Source of the DNA: Polyangiaceae bacterium
Lineage (GTDB): Bacteria; Myxococcota_A; Polyangia; Polyangiales; Polyangiaceae
Direction: 5' to 3'
NCBI GenBank assembly: GCA_947475525.1
Contig: CANJMI010000007.1
Coordinates: forward strand, 1 to 64,000
DNA length: 64,000 nt
Numbering within the stretch: position 1 is the stretch's first letter; every line of letters begins with the position of its first letter. Below are positions 26,751-35,466 of the stretch, piece after piece. Made by a program: the position numbers and the translations under genes. The notes beneath the pieces are model-generated. The model did no database searches, was not told the origin of the DNA, and worked only from the letters and a program-made list of their open reading frames with translations.

Positions 26751-27896
26751 TCAATGTCCTTTCGCGCGGGGGCCGGCGAGCAACTCGGCGCGTTGCTCCT
26801 GAAGATGCCAAGGTAGCGTTGCGTACACGTCGTCGAACATGGTCTCAAGGGCCGGAAGGGTCACCTTTTCGGCCGTCTCGATCACCAGTTTTAGCTCGCC
26901 GGCGACCTCGGCTTCGAACGCGGCCTGTTGGCCTTCGGTCCAGCCCACCCGCGCCTCGAGGTAGCGGCGCAATCGGTGAATCGGATCGAGCGTCGTCCAC
27001 GCGCTCATCTGCTCTTCGGGGCGGTAGCGCGAAGCGTCGTCACTGGTCGAGTGGCCACTCATTCGATAGGTCAGCGCTTCAATCAGCGTCGGCCCTTCAC
27101 CGCGCGACGCTCGGAGGACCGCCTCACGCGCGGTCTTGACCACCGCGAAAATATCGTTGCCGTCGCAGCGAACGCCGGGGATGCCGTAAGCGATACCCTT
27201 CACAGCGAAGGTCGCGCTCGCGGTCTGGCGTTCCGTCGGCACGCTGATGGCCCACCCGTTGTTGCGGCACACGAACACGTTCGGCGTCTTGAAAACACCA
27301 GCGAAATTCAAGCCGTTGTGAAACTCGTTTGAGCTCGTCGCGCCATCTCCAAAGTAGACCATCGCGACGAGCGGATCCTTGCGCATACGCGCCGCCCAGG
27401 CGAACCCGACCCCCTGGGTGATCTGCGTACCGATAGGCGAGCTCACGCTCCCGACCTTGGCCTGCCGATACGTCCAGTGGTCCGGCATCTGGCGCCCTTT
27501 CGCAGGGTCGTTCGCGTTGCCGTAAAGATTGTCGAAGTACCGCTGCAGCGGCATCCCCCGATAGAGCGCGCCACCGAATTCGCGGTAGCACGGGAACATC
27601 CAGTCGCTCTCGCGCATGGCGTGCACCGTGCCGATCACGGTCGCCTCTTCGCCGAGCGAGCCGATGTGAAAGCCGATGCGGCCCTGCCGCTGAAGCATCA
27701 CCGCGCGCTCGTCGATTAGGCGCGTTCGGACCATCGCGCGGTAGAGCGCGACCGCCTCGTCATCGCCGACGCCGGCATCGTTGTCGACCAGCGTGCCGTC
27801 CGGAGCAAGCACACGCACGACGTCGGCAGCCAACGCGTCGTCTGGCTCTCGGCGGGCGGTACCGGTCGCGCCTTCTTCGATCGTCGCGGTGGTCAT
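26751..27896 (-). CDS. bkdA1: Branched-chain 2-oxoacid dehydrogenase E1, alpha subunit
   Basis: 381 residues from ATG 27896. It decarboxylates 2-oxoisovalerate and related acids with thiamine diphosphate. The cofactor motif is YFGDGATSSNEFHNGLNFA. The loop 'YRMSGHSTSDDASRYRPEEQM' is the hallmark of branched-chain rather than pyruvate E1-alpha, which has a GHSMSDP-type loop. GRIGFHIGSLGEEATVIG is also typical. First gene of a three-gene minus-strand operon. Confidence 0.93.
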   Translation of the reverse strand: MTTATIEEGATGTARREPDDALAADVVRVLAPDGTLVDNDAGVGDDEAVALYRAMVRTRLIDERAVMLQRQGRIGFHIGSLGEEATVIGTVHAMRESDWMFPCYREFGGALYRGMPLQRYFDNLYGNANDPAKGRQMPDHWTYRQAKVGSVSSPIGTQITQGVGFAWAARMRKDPLVAMVYFGDGATSSNEFHNGLNFAGVFKTPNVFVCRNNGWAISVPTERQTASATFAVKGIAYGIPGVRCDGNDIFAVVKTAREAVLRASRGEGPTLIEALTYRMSGHSTSDDASRYRPEEQMSAWTTLDPIHRLRRYLEARVGWTEGQQAAFEAEVAGELKLVIETAEKVTLPALETMFDDVYATLPWHLQEQRAELLAGPRAKGH

Positions 27897-27971
27897 GGCG
27901 GGCGGGAGCCTAGTGCGAAGTCGCCCTTTCCCCAAGCGAGAATCGTGGTCCTCCGAACAGCACCGCCGCGC

Positions 27972-28529
27972 TCAAGCTTCGACGGCGGCGCGCACCTCGG
28001 CCACGACCTCGTCCACCACCGAACCGGTGAGGGCGAAGCCTGTGCACAATTGATCCAAAATGCCGCGTTCCATCGCGTCAATTCCGCCCGAAGCCAAGGC
28101 CATCAACGCGGCAATTCGCAGCACTTCGCGCTTTTGTTCGGTCGTCTGCACGAGACTCGAGACGACCTCAATCCGCCGCGCCGTTCCGTCCTCTGACAGC
28201 TGCTCGGCGAGGTCGTCGACCAGCGCTTGCAGCTCGGGCACCCGGACATGGTCACAGGCCGATTGCATCACTGCGACAAACGTCTCGCGCTCCGCCGCGT
28301 CGAACTCCCCGTCCGCGGTCGCAACGAGGTAGGCCGCCTCGACCGCGCATTCGAAGAGCGCGGCCGCGAGTGGATCAAAGCCGGTCGGAATCGTCGCGGG
28401 CTTTCCCGTGGGGCGGAGCGCGAACGATGACGAGGCTTGCGCCAAAATCGACTGTTGCGCTGAACGGCTCACGGCTCCTGCCGCCATGCAATTGGCAACC
28501 TTTTCGAGCAAGGTTTTTGGGTCGGCCAT
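27972..28529 (-). CDS. TerB-like protein
   Basis: 185 residues, all helical. Residues about 55-180 resemble TerB/tellurite-resistance-like domains: 'AAYLVATADGEFDAAERETFVAVMQ' and, in the second half, 'ALMALASGGIDAMERGILDQLCTGF', each with an acidic DGxxDxxE-type loop. TerB folds bind divalent metal. It lies between lipA and the E1-alpha gene on the same strand, with gaps of 58 and 75 bases. Its connection to lipoate metabolism is unknown. Confidence 0.65.
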   Translation of the reverse strand: MADPKTLLEKVANCMAAGAVSRSAQQSILAQASSSFALRPTGKPATIPTGFDPLAAALFECAVEAAYLVATADGEFDAAERETFVAVMQSACDHVRVPELQALVDDLAEQLSEDGTARRIEVVSSLVQTTEQKREVLRIAALMALASGGIDAMERGILDQLCTGFALTGSVVDEVVAEVRAAVEA

Positions 28530-28587
28530 GGCGGCACCCTACACGAAATTACGTGAGCGTGGCCTCAAAGGGGCAGCGCCCACCGCA

Positions 28588-29700
28588 TCACCGACGGACC
28601 AAGCTCTCGGCCGACAGGAGAGTTGACGCGCTCCTCGAACCGAGAACCTCGGGCAGGTCGCGGAAGGCGGCTTCGGCCAACGCGCCAGGCTCCAACGTGC
28701 GGGCGAGATGCTCCGAGACGCGGGCCGCTTCCCGCTCCGCGGTCGCAAGCCGTGCTTCGAGGGCGTCCGCGACATCGACAGCCGCGTCGTTGCCACGGAG
28801 CATGCTCTTCAAGAAGACTTCGGCGGCCTTGTAACTCGAACGCACGAGCGGTCCGCTGGCGACGTAGGCAAACCCGAGCTCGCCACCGATCCGCGCGAAC
28901 TCATCGAATTCTTCGGGCGTTACGAAGCGTTGAACCTCGGCGTGACGCGCCGTCGGTCGCAGGTACTGGCCAATCGTCACGACGTCGACGTCGGCGGAAC
29001 GGAGGTCGCGCATCGTCTCGACCACCTGCTCCGCCGTCTCGCCCAAGCCCACCATGATCGAGCTCTTCGTGACGATCGGACCGTCGGCACTCTTCGCGGC
29101 CACTTGGACCGAGCGCCCGCGTTCTTTGGCGCGCAGCAGCACCGCGAGAGATTGATCATACCCGCAACGCGCGTCGCGAATCGAACGCGTGAGATGACGA
29201 ACGACCTCGACGTTGTGCGCAAAAACGTCGGGACCTCCGTCCACGATCGTGTCGACTGAACTCATGTGCCCCTGAAAGTCACCGACCAGGGTCTCGATCA
29301 AGATGTCGGCCCGCAGTTCGCGCAAGCGCTGCACCGTCGTCGCGACGTGTTCGGCCCCGCCATCCAGCAAATCATCGCGATTTACCATCGTCATGACGAC
29401 GTACGTGAGTCCCATCCGGGCGATGGCCCGCGCGACGTGTTCGGGCTCGCGCACATCGACCGCACCGCGAGGATTGCCCGTGGTCACCGCGCAGAAACGG
29501 CAACCGCGCGTGCACGTATCGCCGAGCAGCATCACCGTGGCCGTGCCTTCACGCCAGCATTCACCGACGTTTGGGCAGCGCGCTTCCTCGCACACGGTGT
29601 GGAGGTCGTGCTCGCGCAGCGTCTGCTTCAACTCGTGGTAGCGCTCGCCGCCGGGCGCACGAACTTTCAGCCAGGATGGCTTGGGCGCGAATCGATCCAT
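28588..29700 (-). CDS. lipA: Lipoyl synthase
   Basis: 370 residues from ATG 29700 (MDRFAPKPSWL); a start at 29718 would add six. This radical-SAM enzyme inserts two sulfurs into octanoyl groups on E2 and GcvH. The auxiliary cluster Cys are 37, 42 and 48 (CEEARCPNVGEC), and the radical-SAM Cys are 63, 67 and 70 (CTRGCRFC). The C-terminal RSSYKAAE motif is present near 320. An extra ~50-residue helical tail follows. It lies upstream of the E1/E2 operon whose E2 needs lipoate. Confidence 0.95.
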   Translation of the reverse strand: MDRFAPKPSWLKVRAPGGERYHELKQTLREHDLHTVCEEARCPNVGECWREGTATVMLLGDTCTRGCRFCAVTTGNPRGAVDVREPEHVARAIARMGLTYVVMTMVNRDDLLDGGAEHVATTVQRLRELRADILIETLVGDFQGHMSSVDTIVDGGPDVFAHNVEVVRHLTRSIRDARCGYDQSLAVLLRAKERGRSVQVAAKSADGPIVTKSSIMVGLGETAEQVVETMRDLRSADVDVVTIGQYLRPTARHAEVQRFVTPEEFDEFARIGGELGFAYVASGPLVRSSYKAAEVFLKSMLRGNDAAVDVADALEARLATAEREAARVSEHLARTLEPGALAEAAFRDLPEVLGSRSASTLLSAESLVRR

Positions 29701-29802
29701 CGGTAGTGGCCTTAGCACTTCACGAAGGCGGATTCACGGGTCACCGATGGACGTCACCTTGGCCCGCGTGGCGACCAAGCGCGCTCGAGCATCGCCAAGC
29801 GT

Positions 29803-30252
29803 CTAAGCTCCGCCGACAGAGCCGGACGAAGTCGCGCCGCCTTGCCCAGTAGCGCCGCCAGCGCCGCCAGCGCCACCAGCGCCGTACCCTGAGTCACACA
29901 AGTCCGCGAACCCAGGGAATTGCTTCAAAAGTTCGACCGCCTGCGGGCAATCCTGCGAGTCGAACGCCTCTAGAAAAGGTGGCGTGTCCTCGCAGAGTGA
30001 AACGCACTGCGCGACGAAAGCGACGCGCTCATCGCCGCCCTTGAAGCCCTTGCAAAGCGGCACGCCCATCACCTCGTGAAGGCCGCAGTCATAGGCCGCT
30101 CCGCAAGCATCCCCGCACGTGGCTGCGCCGCCTTGCCCGCCGGTGCCGCCTCCCCCGCGCTCACCGAGTGGAGCGTGCTCGGGGCACGCGACGAAGGCCA
30201 GCGCGCACGCGATCGAGAAGGCCACGGAGGACTGCGAAACTGCCCGCGTCAT
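29803..30252 (-). CDS. Small Cys-containing lipoprotein
   Basis: 149 residues from ATG 30252, overlapping the previous stop by four bases (ATGA). The signal segment ends at a lipobox-like ALAFVAC. After a Gly-rich linker comes a Cys-rich stretch (CGDACGAAYDCGL, then LCKGF, QCVSLCEDTPPF and DCPQA), consistent with disulfides in the envelope. The C-terminus is a Gly/Ala tract (GAGGAGGAGGATGQGG). I recognise no family. It is the last gene of a kinase module. Confidence 0.65.
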   Translation of the reverse strand: MTRAVSQSSVAFSIACALAFVACPEHAPLGERGGGGTGGQGGAATCGDACGAAYDCGLHEVMGVPLCKGFKGGDERVAFVAQCVSLCEDTPPFLEAFDSQDCPQAVELLKQFPGFADLCDSGYGAGGAGGAGGATGQGGATSSGSVGGA

Positions 30253-31199
30253 TCGAACTCCAACCGAGCGCCAAGGCCCGCGCCGCCGGGACCGAACCAA
30301 GGGGTCAACCGCGCCGACGTCAAAGGCCCCACGGGCGCGCTCGACTCTGACGACATCACGAGCCCGATGATTCCCGCACCGATCGCGAGCCCGCCACCGA
30401 TGCCGAGTCCGAGCGTGAGGCCGAAGTCCCGATCGAGGCGAGCGTTTGCAGAGGATGGGTCGAACCCCTCGTCACGGTCGCACGATGTCGGGTTGCAGTG
30501 GCTGCGAACGTTCGCTTGCGTGACCGACTGATCGTAAGCGAATACGCCCGCCGCCGCGCCCATGAGGACTCCCACGCCGCCGGTGACCCACGGCCAAACC
30601 ACGGTGGGACGAAGCGCGAGCGACGGAATCTCGACCCGAATGCTCTCGCCATTTTTTGCGTCGACCATGCCCGACCATGGGACACGCCCCGCTGCGACAG
30701 CACGCACCTCGTGGCGCCCAGCATCGACCGGTGACGAGGTATCCCACGCGGTCTCGAGGAGCGGCTGCCCATCGCGCGTGATGCGAAGGTCCGCGGCGGT
30801 CTCGCGAACGGCACGCGGGACCTCGACGGTCAGCATCGCGAGGCGCGGCGCGAGCGCCTGCAGTTGTTTGTGAGCATAACTCGCCCGCTCGGGTTGGCCA
30901 CCGGACGTAGCCGCATGCTCCGCCACTTCGTATTGCGTAGCCGCACTCGCCAATTTATCCAGGCGCTCAAAACACCGCGCAAGGTGAAGCCGACCACCGA
31001 CGGCATTGGGCTCGAGGACCAAGGCTCGTTCGTACATCGAGCATGCCGTTTTGAAGTCGCCGGCTTCGTCGAGCTTGCGTGCTTCTTCGAAAATCGCCTG
31101 GGCTTTGGCGTTTGTCGGCAACCTTTCGACCGCCAGCGACGGCCGCGGCGCCAGCGTCAACGCGCTCGCCACCACAAGGATGCATCCTCGCAACGCCAT
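30249..31199 (-). CDS. Secreted or membrane TPR-like protein paired with kinase
   Basis: 316 residues from ATG 31199 (MALRGCILVVASALTLAPRPSLA), with a signal peptide. Residues about 30-115 form TPR-like helices ('AIFEEARKLDEAGDFKTACSMYERALVLEPNAVGG'). A beta domain around 120-195 resembles PEGA-type sequences. Two hydrophobic segments (WVTGGVGVLMGAAAGVFAY and LTLGLGIGGGLAIGAGIIGLVM) flank a loop with Cys-x5-Cys. The layout matches 23189-24244, so the two are probable paralogues. It follows the kinase by 16 bases and overlaps the lipoprotein start. Confidence 0.75.
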   Translation of the reverse strand: MALRGCILVVASALTLAPRPSLAVERLPTNAKAQAIFEEARKLDEAGDFKTACSMYERALVLEPNAVGGRLHLARCFERLDKLASAATQYEVAEHAATSGGQPERASYAHKQLQALAPRLAMLTVEVPRAVRETAADLRITRDGQPLLETAWDTSSPVDAGRHEVRAVAAGRVPWSGMVDAKNGESIRVEIPSLALRPTVVWPWVTGGVGVLMGAAAGVFAYDQSVTQANVRSHCNPTSCDRDEGFDPSSANARLDRDFGLTLGLGIGGGLAIGAGIIGLVMSSESSAPVGPLTSARLTPWFGPGGAGLGARLEFE

Positions 31200-31215
31200 C
31201 TTCGGTCTTCTCGCA

Positions 31216-32856
31216 TCAATAGAAGCTCGTGCCAACCGGATCGGGCGTGCGGTAGGGCTTCAAGGGTCCCTTGACCGGCGCGCTCGTCGACGACGGCGTG
31301 CCGGTCGGTGCACTCGAACCCGACGCGCCCGGCTCGGGCAACGAGCCGTTTACCGGTGAATCGACCGAGTTCGCCTCGGCTACCGGAAGCGCGGCGACCG
31401 GATCGACGGGCTCGCCGGCCGCACGTTCCCCCGTCGCCGAGCCTCTGGATGACGTCAGCGGGCTCACGGGGGCGGCGCCCCACAACGCAAGAAAAAGCAC
31501 ACCTGCGATCGCGACCGCGGCGATCGCGACGGCGGCGAGCAACAGCTGCCTTAACATCGGTGCAGGACCGGACGCTTCGGGACCGCCTGCCCCCGCAAGA
31601 TCGCCCTGCGATGACACGGGCGCGGTCACGCTAAAATTGACGCCAGACGGCGGAGTCGGTGCCGCGCCCGGGATGCCTAACGCGAAGGCTGCGCCGCTTA
31701 TCCGTGGCAGCGACGGCATGCTCGGTTGGCTCGTGTGGCCAGGAAACGACGGGGCCGACGGCGCTGGAGTGGCCTGCCTCGGGTGCGCAGGCGACCCGCC
31801 CGACGACGTCGCGGCAGGCGGGGCGACGGACGACGCATCGGGCAGCTCCGCTGACACGGAAGCGGCAGACGTGACGGCATTTGCTTCACCGAGTGCTCCA
31901 CCGAGGTGGGCCTCACTCTCGCTCGCGGCGTCGGCGGTCTTGCGTTGACGCCGCTGCGTTGGCGCACCAACACCGAGGGCCTCGGCGAGGGCCTCGATCA
32001 TCTCGGATGCACTGCGAAAACGCTGCTTCGGCGAGAGCGCCGTCGCTCGTGCAAACCACGGGTCGAATCCCGAAGGCAACGCTCTGGCGGCACGCGCTGC
32101 GCGCACCGACGCAAGCTCACTCGCGCCCTTCAACACCTTGAGGAGCAACGGATAGATGGGGCCTCCCTGCCATTCATCCGACCAATACGATCGCCCGACG
32201 AGCAGCGAATACGCGATGTGACCGAGCGAATACAGGTCGCAGCCCTGTTCGATGGGATCGCCGCTGATTTGCTCGGGCGCCATGTAGAGCGGCGTCCCGA
32301 CCGTCGCGGTCTGCTGGCCCCCCGACGGGTTGTGGGCCATCACCTTCGCGATCCCGAAGTCGAGAATCTTCAACCGCGGCGTGCCGTCGTCTCGCACGGT
32401 ATAGAACAAGTTCTCAGGTTTCAGATCGCGATGGACGATCCCGAGGGCGTGGGTCTTGTCGAGCGCGAGCGCCGCCTGCCAAAGAAGGTGAACCACATCT
32501 TCGGCGGAGAACGCCCCTTGACGCTTCAAGACCGCGGAGAGGTCATCGCCACGAAGGAGTTCCATCACGAGGAACGGGGCTCCGGTACCGACGTCGATCC
32601 CCGCGTCGAAAACATCGACAATGTGCTCGCTCTCGACCGATGCCGCGACCGTCGCCTCGAGTTTGAAGCGCGCTCGCAGCCCGACATCGGTGACCAGACT
32701 CGGCAGCATCACCTTGAGCGCGACGCGACGTCCCGTCTCGCCGTGAACGGCTTCGTACACGCCCCCCATCCCTCCGGTTCGAATGCACCGCACGATGCGG
32801 TAGCGCTCACCGAAGACGGCGCCGGTATCGAGTGTGGCTTGGGGGTCGTAGGTCAT
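31216..32856 (-). CDS. Ser/Thr protein kinase, transmembrane
   Basis: 546 residues. The kinase domain spans about 18-285: TGGMGGVYEAVH, VALKVM, HRDLKPENLF, DFGIAK and APEQ are all canonical. A long Ala/Pro/Ser linker is followed by one transmembrane helix (LRQLLLAAVAIAAVAIAGVLFLALW, about 440-464) and a disordered extracytoplasmic tail. It starts the module kinase - TPR-like protein - lipoprotein. The start lies only about 135 bases from the terminator of the large RNA upstream, so the kinase promoter must fall in 32857-32992. Confidence 0.95.
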   Translation of the reverse strand: MTYDPQATLDTGAVFGERYRIVRCIRTGGMGGVYEAVHGETGRRVALKVMLPSLVTDVGLRARFKLEATVAASVESEHIVDVFDAGIDVGTGAPFLVMELLRGDDLSAVLKRQGAFSAEDVVHLLWQAALALDKTHALGIVHRDLKPENLFYTVRDDGTPRLKILDFGIAKVMAHNPSGGQQTATVGTPLYMAPEQISGDPIEQGCDLYSLGHIAYSLLVGRSYWSDEWQGGPIYPLLLKVLKGASELASVRAARAARALPSGFDPWFARATALSPKQRFRSASEMIEALAEALGVGAPTQRRQRKTADAASESEAHLGGALGEANAVTSAASVSAELPDASSVAPPAATSSGGSPAHPRQATPAPSAPSFPGHTSQPSMPSLPRISGAAFALGIPGAAPTPPSGVNFSVTAPVSSQGDLAGAGGPEASGPAPMLRQLLLAAVAIAAVAIAGVLFLALWGAAPVSPLTSSRGSATGERAAGEPVDPVAALPVAEANSVDSPVNGSLPEPGASGSSAPTGTPSSTSAPVKGPLKPYRTPDPVGTSFY

Positions 32857-32992
32857 CGTCGCCCGCGCACCGAAGACGCAGATGCACAGCTGTCATGCTA
32901 CCTCGCTCGGCACGAAAAGAAAGCATTCGAGGGTCGGCACAGGCCCTCCGCATCCGTCTGCCGCGGCGCTGTGCCACGAGAAACGCCACGAC

Positions 32993-33031
32993 AAAAAAGC
33001 GAGAGGGCCATCTCTTGGGGAGATAGCCCTC
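32993..33031 (-). terminator. Intrinsic terminator of the large RNA
   Basis: Read on the minus strand: GAGGGCTATCTC, loop CCCAA, GAGATGGCCCTC, then TCGC and six T. The stem arms are 33020-33031 and 33003-33014, and the T run is 32998-32993. The stem is about 11 pairs, GC-rich at its base, with one mismatch. It is one of the clearest terminators in the window, and no protein gene lies upstream of it on this strand until beyond 35588, which implies a long transcript that needs ending here. Confidence 0.88.
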
Positions 33032-35335
33032 ATCGCGGAGTCCACGTGTTGCGCGCCCACGGTGCCGGTCACCGTGACTTGCGGCATATTCTGCCGCCGC
33101 GCGCCCTCCGACTTGCGCTTGCGGCGCCGCCGGACATCACCATCTGGTCTGAGTTTCCACGGATCGTTCGGCGTTTCGCGTCGCCTTATTTCACGATCCC
33201 GGATGTCACGCCTTTTCGCCGCGACAGCGGTCCCGCATTCGGCCCTCGTCGTCCTGAGCTTTTCTTTTGCTCACTCCCGAACCACATCAGGTGCTACCTG
33301 ATGCCTGTCCTCGATGGGAGCTTGGACCACCGACCCTCTGCGTCTTTCGACTGGGAGAGCCAAGGTACCGCCACGAGATCCGGCGCCCTCTGTCACTCGT
33401 CGGTGCGGCGATGGAGTTTCCACTTCCACCACCACCGGCCCTCTGCTCCGCACCAACCTCTCGGCCAGTACCGGCGAGCATCACGCCGTGTTCCGTCAAG
33501 CCTAGGAAGCCTTCGTCACACGCGGTTTAAGCGTGCGGCGAACACATTCCAGGACACCTTCGACTGACTTCGACCCCTGCACCAATCTTGCGATTCATGC
33601 CGGTAGCCGCTGCATTGCGCTCGAATCAATTGTTCGTTCGCAGCACGTCGACTTCACCCTTTCACCCATCCAAGCTGTCCGCTCCGTCACGAGTTTACCG
33701 GACCGCCTGGCAGGGCTGACTCGCTCCCCTTTCGGCGTGGCCCCGGAGCCATTTCTGGTTCCGACCACGACGACCGAGTTACGAGAAGATGACTCTCGCC
33801 AGTCTCAACAACTCATTCCATTTTCAACTGGGCACCCTGCGAATCCTTCAACTCCCGAGCGACGAGCTCTCGCCCGCCTTTCCGCCTCGACCCGCGCATT
33901 CCACGATTCCGCACTCTCGTACGGGTCGCGAAACGCAACGCTTCGCTGCAGCGCCAATCCACGGAACGCTTACGCGATCGGCGAATGTGGCCTCGAGTCG
34001 TGGGACGGTTGGCGCCGCCACCACGAGCTGTGGTCATCCTCCCGATGCACTCGAACGGCACTTTCGCACCGCCGTGCTCGTCCCCCCTTTTTAGGCGAAC
34101 GACGTCCGAACCGAGTTTTTCGCTCGTGAACGAACGGACCGAGACGACCCACTGACACTCTCTGTCACGCCGCGTGACCGTCGCCCAAAGGCTCCGAATC
34201 ATCCGCGACGCCCGGATACGCGCGCCATTCCGCTCGCGTACCGCAAAGCCCGAGTTTCCCCGAACCTCGAAGGTCCCCTTCAGCTGGCCGCGCACCACCG
34301 CGACCCCTTCCAGAAACCAGAGCGCCTTCCACCGATGAGTCCCACCACGCCGACCGTTCGTCGGAGCCTTGCTCTCGCAAGTCCAAGCGCCCGGTATTCC
34401 CAGACGCGCGCCCCGCACCTCGGGTTCACCGAGTTACGAAGAGGCAGACCACCACCACGACCAAAGCTTTGCCGCCTTGGCCGGGCTTCCGACACGCGTT
34501 CACCCGCCGGCTTTCACCTTCGAGCTAGACCCTCGCGACAGACCGGCTCATCACCGGTGCCCGAACGCCACATGCCGCTCATCGACTACTGCAATCAAAC
34601 GGATCCACGAGCACACCTCGTGACTCCTCCGAACCCGACCGACGTGACCTCTCGGCTCGCCCGTCATCGGCCACCCGATCCCTTGCGGAATCTAGCGGAC
34701 CGAGGCACCTCAACCCAGGGGTCTACCAGTGATTTCACTACCGGTTCGACGCCCGCAAACAGCGACCGCTCGCTCTGCGGATTGACCCCGACTCGAAGCG
34801 TACTCGAGCACCCTCATGTCGCGTGGCTGGCTCCGATTCCGACTGGAACAGTCGATACCGGCGATCTGCGGTACGGATCCCCCGCTTTTGCGGGGCCCAA
34901 CTCGCCCAGGCACGTCAGGTTTTCGCCCGACGCCACGACAATGCCGTGTTTGCCTTTAGGGACACCTCACGAAGCTCCGCGCGAACGGAACAGCGCTCAG
35001 CAATACCCAGGGTGCTTTCCACCTAACCAACCTCGAATCCACAGCGCGCGAGGCGCGTTTCGTCGAGGGGCGCCGGCTTCCGTCTCAAGTTTCCTCGAGC
35101 GCGGGGCCGAACTCTCACAACACCTTTTTTACCGTAGCCTTCCCTGTCCTGACTTGGACCGGGGGGCCGGGGCTCGAACACACCTTCGTGGGAGGCGATC
35201 GCCCGGCGGAGTGAATCCGCTCGTGCGTCCCCTCGGACCAGGTGGTTCGCAGTGCCTGGAAGGCTTCTGCGTTCGGAAGCGCCGGAGGCTGATGTGCCGC
35301 GGAACTTCCAAAACGGAATGTCTCACTTGGCGTCG
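32993..35335 (-). ncRNA. Candidate giant structured non-coding RNA (~2.3 kb), family unknown
   Basis: No frame here has a protein-like sequence, although long open shadows exist. The + strand is strongly C-over-G (26 C to 14 G in 34501-34560; 30 to 11 in 33421-33480), so a minus transcript is purine-rich, as structured RNAs often are. It runs from a promoter-like site (35342-35370) to a strong terminator (32993-33031). Read on the minus strand, hairpins are dense, for example 33285-33303 (8 bp), 33058-33076 (7 bp), 34461-34480 (7 bp) and a nested pair at 34753-34780. GNRA loops close stems at 35084-35099, 34368-34381, 34251-34262, 33967-33976, 33909-33924, 33745-33762, 33453-33468 and 33342-33351. 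It matches no 16S or 23S landmark I know. A decayed gene is the main alternative. Confidence 0.65.
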
Positions 35336-35341
35336 CTATTT

Positions 35342-35370
35342 GCAATAGACATTTCACCTGGCCGTCACAA
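35342..35370 (-). promoter_or_regulatory. Possible sigma-70-type promoter of the large RNA
   Basis: On the minus strand TTGTGA (35370-35365) and TATTGC (35347-35342) are separated by 17 bases, in a local AT-rich patch. Transcription would start near 35335, about 17 bases before the first hairpin (35318-35306). The -10 element is a weak match, and the whole assignment rests on spacing and context. Confidence 0.4.
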
Positions 35371-35385
35371 TTTATCGTCCACGGG

Positions 35386-35394
35386 TTATCCACA
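35386..35394 (+). promoter_or_regulatory. Consensus DnaA box (isolated)
   Basis: TTATCCACA is a perfect match to the DnaA-box consensus. It lies just upstream of the proposed RNA promoter and about 190 bases from rlmN. I find no cluster of further perfect boxes nearby, only a loose TTTATCGTCCACG at 35371-35383, so this is not an origin. It could be a chance occurrence or a DnaA-responsive regulatory site. Confidence 0.4.
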
Positions 35395-35466
35395 GTTTTC
35401 TCACACGGCCCTGAAAACATTGAGCTTCGGCGACTTCTGCTCGTGGGTGCTCGGGGAGCGCGTTAT

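Noticed and set aside
32063-32078. tRNA T-arm-like GGTCGAATCCCG
   Set aside because: It lies inside the kinase gene, and no acceptor stem, D-arm or anticodon arm surrounds it.
31906-33567. Long plus-strand frame opposite the kinase gene
   Set aside because: It is the antisense shadow of a well-supported kinase and runs on into the RNA block.
32993-35335. 16S or 23S rRNA, or a fragment of either
   Set aside because: I looked for universal landmarks (the 530-loop of 16S, the peptidyl-transferase region and the sarcin-ricin loop of 23S). A GUACGAGAG string near 33920 is like part of the sarcin-ricin loop, but its flanks form an ordinary GAGA hairpin instead.
32993-35335. Group II intron or retron
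   Set aside because: No reverse-transcriptase gene, no GUGYG start and no domain-V-like hairpin was found.
33533-35348. Long plus-strand open frames (33533-34129, 34335-35348) and a minus frame (33813-34418) across the RNA block
   Set aside because: Their translations are low-quality Arg/Pro/Ser/Thr-rich strings without domains, start signals or codon-position bias, as expected from GC-rich non-coding DNA lacking stops.
35386-35394. Replication origin
   Set aside because: Only one perfect DnaA box, no cluster of boxes, and no dnaA, dnaN or gyrB gene in the window.
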